Source: Opitutaceae bacterium UBA4094 (GTDB taxonomy: Bacteria; Verrucomicrobiota; Verrucomicrobiia; Opitutales; Opitutaceae). Taken from it: a stretch of 15,186 bases of DNA. Shown here piece by piece: positions 7,369 through 14,251 of this stretch. Under the pieces are notes generated by a model. That model was not told the DNA's origin and did not search any database. It worked only from the letters and a program-made list of their open reading frames with translations. The stretch lies in assembly GCA_002382525.1 (NCBI GenBank), contig DFYA01000266.1:62857-78042 (forward strand). The letters run 5' to 3'. The translations under genes and the position numbers were made by a program. Numbering within the stretch: position 1 is the first letter of the stretch; the number at the start of each line of letters is the position of its first letter.

Positions 7369-8316
7369 ATGAAGACCTTGTTGATCATCGGACGCAAAAA
7401 CGGCGCGGGTCTCGACCAAGACGCCGCGTTGGTGGGCGATGCCTTGCGCGCCGACGGCTGGACTGTGAAGCACTACGCACCGCGGGATTGGCGCGGTTGG
7501 TTGAACCGGGACAGGGCGAATGCCGTGGTGCACCTGGAGCGCGTGTTCCCGCTGTGGAGGAGCAAGGCGCGAATGCATTTTCTGATTCCAAATCAGGAAC
7601 GCTTTCCGCAGCGGCACATCGGGCGGCTGAAGAAGGTGGACCATGTGTTGTGCAAAACGGCGCATGCGCAGGCGATTTTCTCGGCGCTGCACGGCTCGGT
7701 GCACACCATCGGTTTTACGTCACCGGATCGCGGGCTGCGCGCCGATGCGCGGCCGGATTATCGGAGGTTTTTTCATCTGGCGGGGCGGAGCACGGTGAAA
7801 GGCACCTCGGTGGTGCTTGAGGCGTGGCGGCGCCACCCCGAGTGGCCGGAGCTCGTGCTCGTGCAGCATCCGGACAACGCGCCGAAAGCGGTTCCCGCGA
7901 ACGTAACGCTGCTTTCGCGCGTCGTGGGCGACGCCGAACTGCGCACGCTTCAGAACCAATGCGGCGTGCACCTGTGTCCGTCGTTATCCGAGGGATGGGG
8001 GCACTACATTGTCGAAGCGATGGCCTGTCGGGCGGTCGTGATCACGACGGACGCGCCACCGATGAATGAGCTGGTGCAGCCGGAGCGCGGGGTGCTGTTG
8101 CCGTTTGAACGGAGCGAACCGCGACACCTCGGTAGGGATTATCACGTTGGCGTCGAGGCGGTGGAAAACGCGGTATCACACGTCCTCTCGATGGAGGAGT
8201 TTGATAATACGGCGATGGGCGGACGGGCGCGCGCATGGTTCGAGGCCAACGGAAACCAGTTCCGGGTGCGGCTGGTGGAGCAAATCGCGCGCGCAGTGGC
8301 CGCGCCGAAGACCTGA
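7369..8316 (+). CDS. Glycosyltransferase family 4-like (GT-B, glycosyl transferases group 1)
   Basis: A 315-residue GT-B type transferase. The C-terminal half carries the retaining GT4 signature SLSEGWGHYIVEAMACRAVV (205-224), an EX7E pair (E208 and E216) that binds the sugar nucleotide, followed by TTDAPPMNELV (226-236). The N-terminal domain begins KTLLIIGRKNG and is short and diverged, with no obvious acceptor signature. No signal peptide is present. The start at 7369 gives a normal Rossmann-like opening. An in-frame ATG at 7282 would add 29 residues of non-typical sequence and was not chosen. The next gene begins 3 bases after the stop, so the pair is one transcription unit. Sugar and acceptor are unknown. 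The partner suggests LPS core assembly. Confidence 0.86.
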   Translation: MKTLLIIGRKNGAGLDQDAALVGDALRADGWTVKHYAPRDWRGWLNRDRANAVVHLERVFPLWRSKARMHFLIPNQERFPQRHIGRLKKVDHVLCKTAHAQAIFSALHGSVHTIGFTSPDRGLRADARPDYRRFFHLAGRSTVKGTSVVLEAWRRHPEWPELVLVQHPDNAPKAVPANVTLLSRVVGDAELRTLQNQCGVHLCPSLSEGWGHYIVEAMACRAVVITTDAPPMNELVQPERGVLLPFERSEPRHLGRDYHVGVEAVENAVSHVLSMEEFDNTAMGGRARAWFEANGNQFRVRLVEQIARAVAAPKT

Positions 8317-8319
8317 TTT

Positions 8320-9156
8320 ATGGGCGGCATGCGATTTCATTTAAGCGACGATGTGGCCGAGCTTTTTGGGCGAAACGGTTTGGGTTCGTTTGAGGCTTTC
8401 ATGGGCGGCGAGCCGGGTGAATTGCTCTCGCGTGCGTCGGGGCGGGAGGTGTGGCGGCTGCGTTTGCGGGGTGAAGGCGTCGATGAGCGTAACGAGGTGT
8501 TTTACCTAAAACGGCGGGTAGGGGAGCCGGTGTGGCGGTTGGCGGAGGCGTTCGCGTTTGGCCGGCTTCCGCAATCCGGCGCGATGCGAGAAGTGACGTT
8601 GTTGCGCAAGCTGCGCGCCAAAGGGTTTGCCGCGATGGAGCCGGTGGCGTGGGGCGAGCAAACCCGTTGGGGCATGCCTGCGGGCGGCTTTGTGGTCGTA
8701 AAAAATGTCGCGGGTCGCGACGTAGCTGCCGTGTTCGATCAATCGAAGCCGGGGGAGCGTCATGCGCTCATGCGGGAGCTGGGCGGGTTGATCGGACGGC
8801 TGCATCGCGCAGGGTTTATGCACCCGGTGCGGTTCAAGGATTTGATCCTGCAAGACATGCCGGCCGGGGCGCCGCCGGTGTTTGTGCTGATCGACCGTGA
8901 GACGGGCAAGCCGTGGACGCGCACCTATCGGGTGAAGCCGAGCCTGGAGGTCATCGCCCGCGCGGCGCGGCGCACATTGCGCGACCAACATGCGATCAAT
9001 GGGGTTTGCGCGCTGGCGTTTCTGCGAGGCTATCGTGCCGCGGTGGGCGAGCTGTGGCCGGCGCGCCGGCGCGAGGCGGCAGCGTGTTTCACGAAGGCGT
9101 TGCAGTCGGAACTGGGCTGGAGACGCCGTCGAGACGGGAAAAAAGAGGCGCGCTAA
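8320..9156 (+). CDS. WaaP/Kdo-kinase-like protein with altered catalytic loop
   Basis: A 278-residue protein resembling the lipopolysaccharide kinase (Kdo/WaaP) family. The N-lobe looks intact: a VAIK-type lysine K64 in FYLKRR, a possible C-helix glutamate E91 in AMREVTLL, and a hinge FVVVKNVAGRD (124-134). The helix before the catalytic loop, GGLIGRLHRAGFMH (155-168), matches the family, but the expected HRD motif reads H-P-V (168-170), so the catalytic Asp is Val. D174 lies four residues on, and the DFG-equivalent is D192 in LIDRETG. It may be a pseudokinase or may use a shifted acidic residue. The start could also be ATG 8329 (residue 4). Its stop overlaps tail-to-tail with the next, opposite gene. 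Likely role: phosphorylation or scaffolding in LPS core synthesis. Confidence 0.75.
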   Translation: MGGMRFHLSDDVAELFGRNGLGSFEAFMGGEPGELLSRASGREVWRLRLRGEGVDERNEVFYLKRRVGEPVWRLAEAFAFGRLPQSGAMREVTLLRKLRAKGFAAMEPVAWGEQTRWGMPAGGFVVVKNVAGRDVAAVFDQSKPGERHALMRELGGLIGRLHRAGFMHPVRFKDLILQDMPAGAPPVFVLIDRETGKPWTRTYRVKPSLEVIARAARRTLRDQHAINGVCALAFLRGYRAAVGELWPARRREAAACFTKALQSELGWRRRRDGKKEAR

Positions 9157-9854
9157 CGGGAGCGCGCGTCGTCGGGCAGCGTGACAAGTCGTTGCCGATG
9201 GGCATCCATGTCGGCGGCGAGTCTCGCCTCGTATCGCTGCATGCTGCCGGCGAGGGCAACCTCCAAGTAGCCGGCGCGAAACGCGTCCCAATGGGTGAGC
9301 AACGCCTTTCGATCTTCGCGATAACGCGACATGTGGCGGAGATTACGACGGCGCCGCCACAGCCCGAGCGGCGAACGCTTAAACCACACGTCGAGGACGT
9401 CGATCAGAGCGTAACCGCCGTCGGGACAGACGAGAATATTGCCGAAATGGAAGGAGCGAAAGAACACGCCCTTTTCCTGAACTTCAGCAATGAAGCGGGC
9501 GGCACCGTGGAGGCATTCTTTGGCCCGCTCGGGCGGTGCGGTGCGCAAGACGTGGCGCAAAGGCACGCCCTCAAGCTTACGATAAACGACCATTTGCCGT
9601 TGGAGATGCTCGACCCAAGCGACCTCCGAGACCACGACCGAACGCAGACCTATCTGGCCGAGCCGCTCGGCGTGAGTCGCAAAACGTTTGGCGAACGGGC
9701 TCCAGAGATTGGAGGAGACCCTGCGCTTGACGCGGAACAACTTGACGATGTTGCCGTCCGGGACGTCGTAAACCTTCGGTCCGCGGCTGTCGGATTCCAG
9801 CAAGGAGGCGCCTTGTATCCGTTTTATGAATTCGGGTTGAGAAATGGATTTCAC
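9153..9854 (-). CDS. Kinase-fold protein of the 'toluene tolerance' / LPS kinase group
   Basis: A 233-residue protein that, from memory, closely resembles the small kinase-fold proteins annotated as toluene tolerance proteins beside the waa LPS-core genes of Pseudomonas. Recognisable parts are DGNIVKLFRVKRRVSSNLW (33-51, K38 as the VAIK-type lysine), YRKLEGVPLRHVLR (91-104), the loop GVFFRSFHFGNILV (129-142) and ALIDVLDVWFKR (149-160, D152 DFG-equivalent), then RRRRNLRHMSRY. In the loop the HRD aspartate is Ser (S134) while Asn139 is kept, which I believe is normal for this group. The start is GTG at 9854: the frame is closed by a TGA about 50 bases upstream and no ATG lies between. Its TAG stop (9153-9155) overlaps the TAA of the facing gene within CTAA. 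Function is inferred only from LPS context. Confidence 0.78.
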   Translation of the reverse strand: MKSISQPEFIKRIQGASLLESDSRGPKVYDVPDGNIVKLFRVKRRVSSNLWSPFAKRFATHAERLGQIGLRSVVVSEVAWVEHLQRQMVVYRKLEGVPLRHVLRTAPPERAKECLHGAARFIAEVQEKGVFFRSFHFGNILVCPDGGYALIDVLDVWFKRSPLGLWRRRRNLRHMSRYREDRKALLTHWDAFRAGYLEVALAGSMQRYEARLAADMDAHRQRLVTLPDDARSR

Positions 9855-10019
9855 CGCTTGGTCGTTTCTGCCGGGCGCTTGCTCGACGGGAAAAGGCGAA
9901 TCTCATCCGTTTTCCTAAAAACAAGTCAACGACCTATCCGTGTCGCCCCGAGACGTAAAAGCGTCGAAAATCCGCCGGTGGCATTCGCGTGCCGGCGTGA
10001 TCCGAGTCTCGTGGGCGTC
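9855..10019. promoter_or_regulatory. Divergent intergenic region, possible minus-strand promoter
   Basis: The 165 bases separate the GTG start at 9854 from the lipoprotein ATG at 10020. On the minus strand TTGACT (9929-9924) is a good -35-like hexamer, and 16-17 bases later lies GATGAG/ATGAGA (9907-9901), a poor -10. Between them is a small inverted repeat GTTTT-N4-AAAAC (plus strand about 9909-9922). If real, the leader would be about 45-50 bases. No convincing plus-strand promoter was seen. Confidence 0.25.
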
Positions 10020-10802
10020 ATGTTTTTTGCCACGCGCTGGTGTTTGTTGATCATCCCTGTCGGGCTCGCGTTGTTGACGGGAGGCTGCGGGCAGTCGGAG
10101 GACTCGGGCGCGGGCATGGCGCGGTTTGCGATCGCGAGCAGTGTTCTCAAACCGGAAGGCGTGTTCCGCCTCGGCGTGAAGGAACCCTCCGGGCTTAGCT
10201 TGGCCGTGGGAGGAAAGAGTCTCTGGACGGTGAGCGACAGCACTGGCGATGTGGTGGAGATGACGTTGGACGGACGAGAACTTCGCCGGCTTGCGACGGG
10301 ATTTTCGGACGTGGAGGCGATCGCGACTTTGGACGAGACCCGGCTGGCGGTCGTTTTGGAGCGCTCGCGGGAAGTGGTGATCATCGATCAACAGGGAGTG
10401 GAATCGCGGCGGGCATCCTTGGAGTTGGCTGGCAGCGACAACAGTGGACTCGAGGGGCTCGCGTATGACCGCGTGGACCAGAAGTTCTATGTGTTGAAGG
10501 AGAAGACGCCGGGACTGCTCTTGGTCTTGGACGCGGATATGAAGGAGCTTTCGCGTCACACGCTCACATTCGCGAAGGACTTTTCGAGCATCGATTTCGA
10601 CCCGGTCCGCAGGCATCTGTGGGTGATGAGCGACGAATCCCGATCGATCCACGTCCTCGGTCTCGACTTGGCGCCGGTCGCCTCGTTTGCGATCGATATC
10701 CGACAAGCCGAGGGACTGGTCGTCGATTACCAAAAACGCCGGGTTTACGTGGTCTCGGACCGGAAGGAAAAGCTCTACGTGTATTCGTTCAGCGAATACT
10801 AG
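10020..10802 (+). CDS. Putative lipoprotein with SdiA-regulated (YjiK-type) beta-propeller domain
   Basis: A 260-residue exported protein. The N-terminus (MFFATRWCLLIIPVGLALLT, 1-20) has a basic residue, a hydrophobic core and then GGC, so Cys23 is a probable lipidation site. The lipobox is unusual because -3 is Thr rather than Leu or a similar residue. The mature part repeats propeller-like strands with the SdiA-regulated domain pattern: KEPSGLSLAV (54-63), LWTVSD (68-73), SDVEAIATL (96-104), SGLEGLAYD (142-150), VMSDESRSIHVLGLDL (202-217) and QAEGLVVD (229-236). The molecular role of this family is not established. It is likely periplasmic or outer-membrane anchored. The frame is open far upstream (to 8913) only because the opposite strand is coding. 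ATG 10020 is the first start that gives a signal peptide. It stands alone among LPS genes. Confidence 0.82.
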   Translation: MFFATRWCLLIIPVGLALLTGGCGQSEDSGAGMARFAIASSVLKPEGVFRLGVKEPSGLSLAVGGKSLWTVSDSTGDVVEMTLDGRELRRLATGFSDVEAIATLDETRLAVVLERSREVVIIDQQGVESRRASLELAGSDNSGLEGLAYDRVDQKFYVLKEKTPGLLLVLDADMKELSRHTLTFAKDFSSIDFDPVRRHLWVMSDESRSIHVLGLDLAPVASFAIDIRQAEGLVVDYQKRRVYVVSDRKEKLYVYSFSEY

Positions 10803-10825
10803 AGGGCGGCGCGGGCGGCTCTCTA
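10800..10825. terminator. Hairpin joining two convergent stop codons
   Basis: TAGAGGGC (10800-10807) pairs with GCTCTCTA (10818-10825), an 8-bp stem with one G-U pair and a 10-base GC-rich loop. The plus-strand stop TAG (10800-10802) and the minus-strand stop (10823-10825) form the base of the stem. It could act as a shared bidirectional stop, but no T-run follows on either side, so intrinsic termination is uncertain. Confidence 0.35.
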
Positions 10826-11611
10826 CCAACGGGCGTCGTGGTAACGGATTGCCTCGGCGATAAAACGCGTTTTCTCGGCCCGCGGGCGGGCGCGTAAATA
10901 AACGGCGACGAACCGCAGGCGTTCGGCGGGCGTGCACTGCGGCAGCGCGAGCTTCATCATCGTGGCGATGTCCTTGATTATTCCGCGCCGCGCCAGAAAC
11001 GGGACGCGGGGGAAAATGCCGTTGGGGCAGTCGATCCACCAAAGAGCAGGCCGGCCCTCGAGGCCTGGGGTGACCAAGAGGTTTCTCCATTTGAGGTCGC
11101 GGTGGAGAAAACCTTGCGCATGCATCCGGCGAGTTTGATCTGCGAACGCATCGATCAGTGAACGCCGTTGCGGATCACCCGGCGGAAGCATTTGCCAGTA
11201 GTCCGCCAAGAGGTGCGATTCCCGCACCTCCTCGGTGACGATCAGCTCATATTGCTGACAGGTGCCCATGAGGATCTTGTCCACGCCCACTGCGACGACT
11301 GCGGGCGCCGCGAGGCCAAGTTGCCGGAAAAAGCCTAGGTTACGCGCTTCGCGAAAGGCTTTGGAGCTGCGGAACAGTCCCTGCCACCACTTCCGGCGAT
11401 GGGTGTAGAGTTTGATGTAGATGCCGCGCGTTCGCCCGTCGGTCCCGACGATGGTGTGGCGCTGGACCACGGAGCGCGCGGTTTCTTTGTGGATATCGAT
11501 GCCGAAATGAGTGCAAAACGCCTCGATAGACCTGTTGCATGAATCTGGAAAAACGCCGATCCAAGCCGGATCGATGAGGAGCGCGGGGGTGGAATCCGAC
11601 GTGTGGGCCAT
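10823..11611 (-). CDS. Lipopolysaccharide kinase (InaA/WaaP/Kdo kinase superfamily)
   Basis: A 262-residue kinase-fold protein with the complete catalytic set: GIYIKLYTHRRKWW (63-76, K67), a possible C-helix glutamate (E88), an HRDLKWRNLLV catalytic loop (170-180, D172 and N177) and a DFG-equivalent D194 in WWIDCPNG. Of the four kinase-fold proteins in the window it has the most canonical loop. Family members phosphorylate Kdo or heptose of the LPS inner core at the cytoplasmic face. It has no signal peptide. The ATG at 11611 lies 7 bases after the lpxL-type stop, so it is the third gene of the DUF4254-acyltransferase-kinase operon, and its stop faces the lipoprotein gene. The link to lipid A acylation supports a core or Kdo substrate. 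Exact position is unknown. Confidence 0.85.
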   Translation of the reverse strand: MAHTSDSTPALLIDPAWIGVFPDSCNRSIEAFCTHFGIDIHKETARSVVQRHTIVGTDGRTRGIYIKLYTHRRKWWQGLFRSSKAFREARNLGFFRQLGLAAPAVVAVGVDKILMGTCQQYELIVTEEVRESHLLADYWQMLPPGDPQRRSLIDAFADQTRRMHAQGFLHRDLKWRNLLVTPGLEGRPALWWIDCPNGIFPRVPFLARRGIIKDIATMMKLALPQCTPAERLRFVAVYLRARPRAEKTRFIAEAIRYHDARW

Positions 11612-11618
11612 GGAAACG

Positions 11619-12530
11619 CTAAGGGGTATAAATGCCGGTTCCTCGGCGGTTCAGTTTAAAGCGGCGATGCACCCAGAAATATTGGTCGGGTGCGGCGCGG
11701 ATCTGGTCCTCGAAGATGCGATTGATCCGGAGTGCATCCGCCTCGGTGTCGGCGGTCGGGAAGTTGTCCAGCGCGGGCATGATCGTGAGCAGGTAAGTGC
11801 CGTCTGGGCGCCGCATGCCGAAGTAGGGCACCACGGCTGCTCCGGTCATTTCGGCAAGGCGGCTGGTGGCGGTGTTGGTGACTGCGGGCACGCCGAAAAA
11901 CGGGAGCGTCGTGGAGAGCTTCGTGCGTTTTCCTTGGTCGGGCGCATACCAAATGATGTGGCCTTGCTTGAGCGCGCGAAGAAGCCCGCGGAGGTCGTCC
12001 ATCTGGACAGCGATCTTAGTGCGTGCTTCGCGGGCGAGGCGCATCTGTTCCGCGATGACCGCGTTGTTGGCTTCGCGATAGAGACAGCCAAACGGCACGT
12101 GCTCGACGAGCATACGGGCGCAGATTTCCAACGTGGTGAAATGCGCGGTGAGCATGAGCACGCCTTTTCCCCGCGCCTGGGCGGCTTCGAGGTGCTCGCG
12201 CCCCACGATTTCATACGGCGGCAGGCGACGAGTCGGTTCCCACCACGCGAGGCATGTCTCGAACAGACCGAGTCCAAGCGAACGATAATGCGCGGCGGCG
12301 AGCGCGTGTTGTTCGCGAGGGGTTTTTTCGGGAAACGCGAGGCGCAGGTTGACCGCAACCACGTGGCGACGGATGCGCACCGCGTGGAAGAAAAAAGCGC
12401 CCATGCCGCGCCCGAGCGCTGACTGCACGGACCACGGGAGGCGCGCGAGCAATTTAAACAGCCCGACTCCGAGCAACCCCGGCCAATGGCGAAGGTGGCG
12501 AAAGGAGGGCTTTGCGTGATCCCGACTCAT
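11619..12530 (-). CDS. Lipid A biosynthesis acyltransferase (LpxL/HtrB family)
   Basis: A 303-residue inner-membrane acyltransferase that adds a secondary acyl chain to the lipid A precursor. A hydrophobic N-terminal segment (PGLLGVGLFKLLARLPW, 17-33) should anchor it. The catalytic HX4E box is H130-FTTL-E135 in MLTAHFTTLEI. Further family blocks are YAPDQG (195-200), TLPFFGVPAVTNT (208-220) and the C-terminal QYFWVHRRFK (283-292). Length is usual for LpxL/LpxM. The sequence does not tell which acyl chain or position is used, so no symbol is given. The start at 12530 overlaps the DUF4254 stop (ATGA 12527-12530) and the kinase gene follows 7 bases after its stop. The operon ties late lipid A assembly to core phosphorylation. 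Confidence 0.93.
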   Translation of the reverse strand: MSRDHAKPSFRHLRHWPGLLGVGLFKLLARLPWSVQSALGRGMGAFFFHAVRIRRHVVAVNLRLAFPEKTPREQHALAAAHYRSLGLGLFETCLAWWEPTRRLPPYEIVGREHLEAAQARGKGVLMLTAHFTTLEICARMLVEHVPFGCLYREANNAVIAEQMRLAREARTKIAVQMDDLRGLLRALKQGHIIWYAPDQGKRTKLSTTLPFFGVPAVTNTATSRLAEMTGAAVVPYFGMRRPDGTYLLTIMPALDNFPTADTEADALRINRIFEDQIRAAPDQYFWVHRRFKLNRRGTGIYTP

Positions 12531-13141
12531 GCGCCGCTGATGGGGGCGGCGTTGCGGTAGAGCTGCGGGTTGAGCGCCGGGTCGTTATACATCTTAAACT
12601 GGTAATACACCGCGAATGTGCGTCGGCGCGCGGCGACATCGGCAAGCAGTTCGGCCAGACTTTGGGTGAGATCGCCGCGTTGGCGGACGATGCGGGCGAG
12701 CTTGGAGGCGCAGGCCTCGCGGTGGGCGGCGGCGGCGTCCTTGCGCTCAGTTTCCTCGCGCATGTGGTATTCCTTGAGCGCGAGAATCGAGAGGCGGTCG
12801 ATGATCATGCCGGGCGTCTCGGAGTTGCGAGGGCAGCCTTCGGTCGCGGGCTGGAGCGTGGCAACGAGGACCTTGTCCATCTCCTCGATGAAGTTGTTGC
12901 GCTCCTGGTTGTATTTATCGATGGCGCGCTTGGCCTGAAACACGCGCTCGAAGCCGAGGTCATTGCGGCGGGCGACATCCTCCTCGTGCCAGAGTTGGAA
13001 ATTGCGCAGGTGATTTTGCGCGACCAAGCCCGTGAACCCCGGCTCGTCGAGCGTGGCCGGCTCGTGGACATGCCATGCCTCGGTGAGGCGGGTTTGTTGC
13101 GCCGCGATGATGTCGGCGTTGAAGGGGACGAGGTCGGACAT
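12527..13141 (-). CDS. DUF4254 protein, function unknown
   Basis: A 204-residue, mostly helical soluble protein matching my memory of the DUF4254 family, found in LPS regions of Bacteroidota and Verrucomicrobiota. Recognisable dense blocks are NHLRNFQLWHEEDVARR (43-59), KRAIDKYNQERNNFIEEMD (71-89), NSETPGMIIDRLSILALKEY (106-125) and YNDPALNPQLY (185-195). The polar invariant-looking residues (H52, E53, E54, D55, R58, R59, D75, N78, R81, N82) suggest an active or binding site rather than a pure structural role. There is no signal peptide or membrane segment. It is first in its operon, its stop overlaps the lpxL-type start, and it is divergent from the GT9 gene by only 50 bases. A role in heptose or core transfer is a guess from context. 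Confidence 0.75.
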   Translation of the reverse strand: MSDLVPFNADIIAAQQTRLTEAWHVHEPATLDEPGFTGLVAQNHLRNFQLWHEEDVARRNDLGFERVFQAKRAIDKYNQERNNFIEEMDKVLVATLQPATEGCPRNSETPGMIIDRLSILALKEYHMREETERKDAAAAHREACASKLARIVRQRGDLTQSLAELLADVAARRRTFAVYYQFKMYNDPALNPQLYRNAAPISGA

Positions 13142-13191
13142 GCGGGAATCTAGTTGAAGGAACGAAGGGCGGACTCAAGCCTGCGCTGCGA
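13142..13191. promoter_or_regulatory. Very short divergent promoter region
   Basis: Only 50 bases separate the DUF4254 ATG (13141, minus) and the GTG of the GT9 gene (13192, plus), so any promoters overlap. On the minus strand TTGAGT with AACTAG 17 bases later is a loose -35/-10 pair ending about 8 bases before the ATG, which would give an almost leaderless mRNA. On the plus strand TTGAAG (13154-13159) has no good partner. Neither is strong. Confidence 0.25.
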
Positions 13192-14169
13192 GTGACGCCA
13201 TCAAAACCCGCCTCGCCGGCATCGAGCTTGTTGATCATCAAACCCTCGTCTTTGGGCGACATTGTCCATGGCTTGCAGGTGCTGCAAACGCTCGCCATCC
13301 AACGGCCGGAGCTCCGCATCACGTGGGTGGTGCGCGATCGTTTCGCAGGACTCGTCGAGGCGGCACCCTTCGTGAGCGAAGTGATCTTGTATAAACGCAA
13401 ACAAGGCTGGCGCGCCATTTGGGACGTGATGAAGACACTGCGCGCGCGACGCTTTGATGCGGCGTGGGACATGCAGGGTCTGCTGCGTTCGGGCTTGATG
13501 ACCTGGGCCGCGCGTGCACCGGAGAAGTGGGGCCGTTCCGACAGCCGTGAGGGCGCCGGCCTGTTCTGTAATAAGCGTATCCCGATGCCGCTAGGCGCGG
13601 GCCCGCATCATGCAATCGCGGTGCTTCTGGGGTTTGTGCGAGCCGCCGGCGGGCACGCCGAGATCGCTTTCCCTCTGGCGTTGAAACCGGCGCCAGCGTT
13701 CGCGTGGCACGCGTTTTTCGCGGACGAGCCTTTGCTCAATTTTGTCATCTTCACCGATAGCCGCGGGCCAAAGAAGGAATGGAAGGGATTCTCCGATCTC
13801 ACCCGCCTTATTTGGGAAACCATTCCTGGTAGTCGTGTTGCTTGGTGCGCCGGACAGCCGGCGTCGCCGGAAGGACCAATACCCGACGGACGCTTTCTCA
13901 ACCTGACGGGTTGCCCGTTCGAAGAGATGCTGGCGCTGGCGAGGTATCCCTCGGTCTTCATCGGCAACGACAGCGGGCCGATGCACCTGTCGGCGGCGGT
14001 GGGCAACCGGGTGCTGGCGATTTTCGGGCCGACCTCGCCGTTGCGCTTCGGGCCGTGGCCTATCGGTTCCTCCCGCACGCATTCCGTCATGGCTCCCGAT
14101 GGCGTGCTGGCCGAGTTGAAGGCCGAAACCGTGCTGACGGCGCTGCAGGAACTGCGCAGGCGGTCGTAA
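13192..14169 (+). CDS. Glycosyltransferase family 9 (ADP-heptose:LPS heptosyltransferase type)
   Basis: A 325-residue GT-B enzyme of the WaaC/WaaF family, which adds L-glycero-D-manno-heptose to Kdo or heptose of the LPS inner core at the inner face of the membrane. LLIIKPSSLGDIVHGLQVL (13-31) is the N-terminal signature, with Asp23 the likely catalytic acidic residue. WDMQGLLRSGLM (92-103), TDSRGPKKEW (188-197), IGNDSGPMHLSAAVG (257-271) and IFGPTSPLRFGP (277-288) complete the pattern, closest in style to heptosyltransferase I. The start is GTG at 13192, since the next in-frame Met is far inside the protein. TTG codons at 13228 and 13231 are possible later starts. No Shine-Dalgarno sequence precedes it. 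A hairpin terminator follows. Some family 9 enzymes use other sugars, so the exact donor is not proven. Confidence 0.88.
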   Translation: MTPSKPASPASSLLIIKPSSLGDIVHGLQVLQTLAIQRPELRITWVVRDRFAGLVEAAPFVSEVILYKRKQGWRAIWDVMKTLRARRFDAAWDMQGLLRSGLMTWAARAPEKWGRSDSREGAGLFCNKRIPMPLGAGPHHAIAVLLGFVRAAGGHAEIAFPLALKPAPAFAWHAFFADEPLLNFVIFTDSRGPKKEWKGFSDLTRLIWETIPGSRVAWCAGQPASPEGPIPDGRFLNLTGCPFEEMLALARYPSVFIGNDSGPMHLSAAVGNRVLAIFGPTSPLRFGPWPIGSSRTHSVMAPDGVLAELKAETVLTALQELRRRS

Positions 14170-14215
14170 AGGACGGGGGCGGCAGGATTGCCGCCGCTCC
14201 TTCAAGTTTTGTATT
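14169..14215 (+). terminator. Rho-independent terminator after the GT9 gene
   Basis: GGCGGCA (14178-14184), loop GGAT, TGCCGCC (14189-14195) make a perfect 7-bp stem. AAGGA (14169-14173) and TCCTT (14198-14202) can extend it across an internal loop. A T-rich stretch (TTTTGTATTTATT) follows from about 14207. It sits directly after the plus-strand stop and before serS, so it should separate the LPS gene from the tRNA synthetase. The T-run is interrupted and starts a few bases late, so strength is uncertain. Confidence 0.6.
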
Positions 14216-14251
14216 TATTCCGATTCGCCGGTCGGTTGTGCTCGTTCCTTC

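Noticed and set aside
8913..10019. Long open plus frame (about 370 codons) upstream of and in frame with the lipoprotein gene
   Set aside because: It runs antisense to the kinase-fold gene at 9153-9854 and through the C-terminal third of the plus-strand WaaP-like gene in another frame. The translation has no recognisable domain, and the signal peptide at 10020 marks the real start.
11511..12422. 303-codon plus-strand open frame
   Set aside because: Antisense to the lipid A acyltransferase and kinase genes, which have clear catalytic motifs on the other strand.
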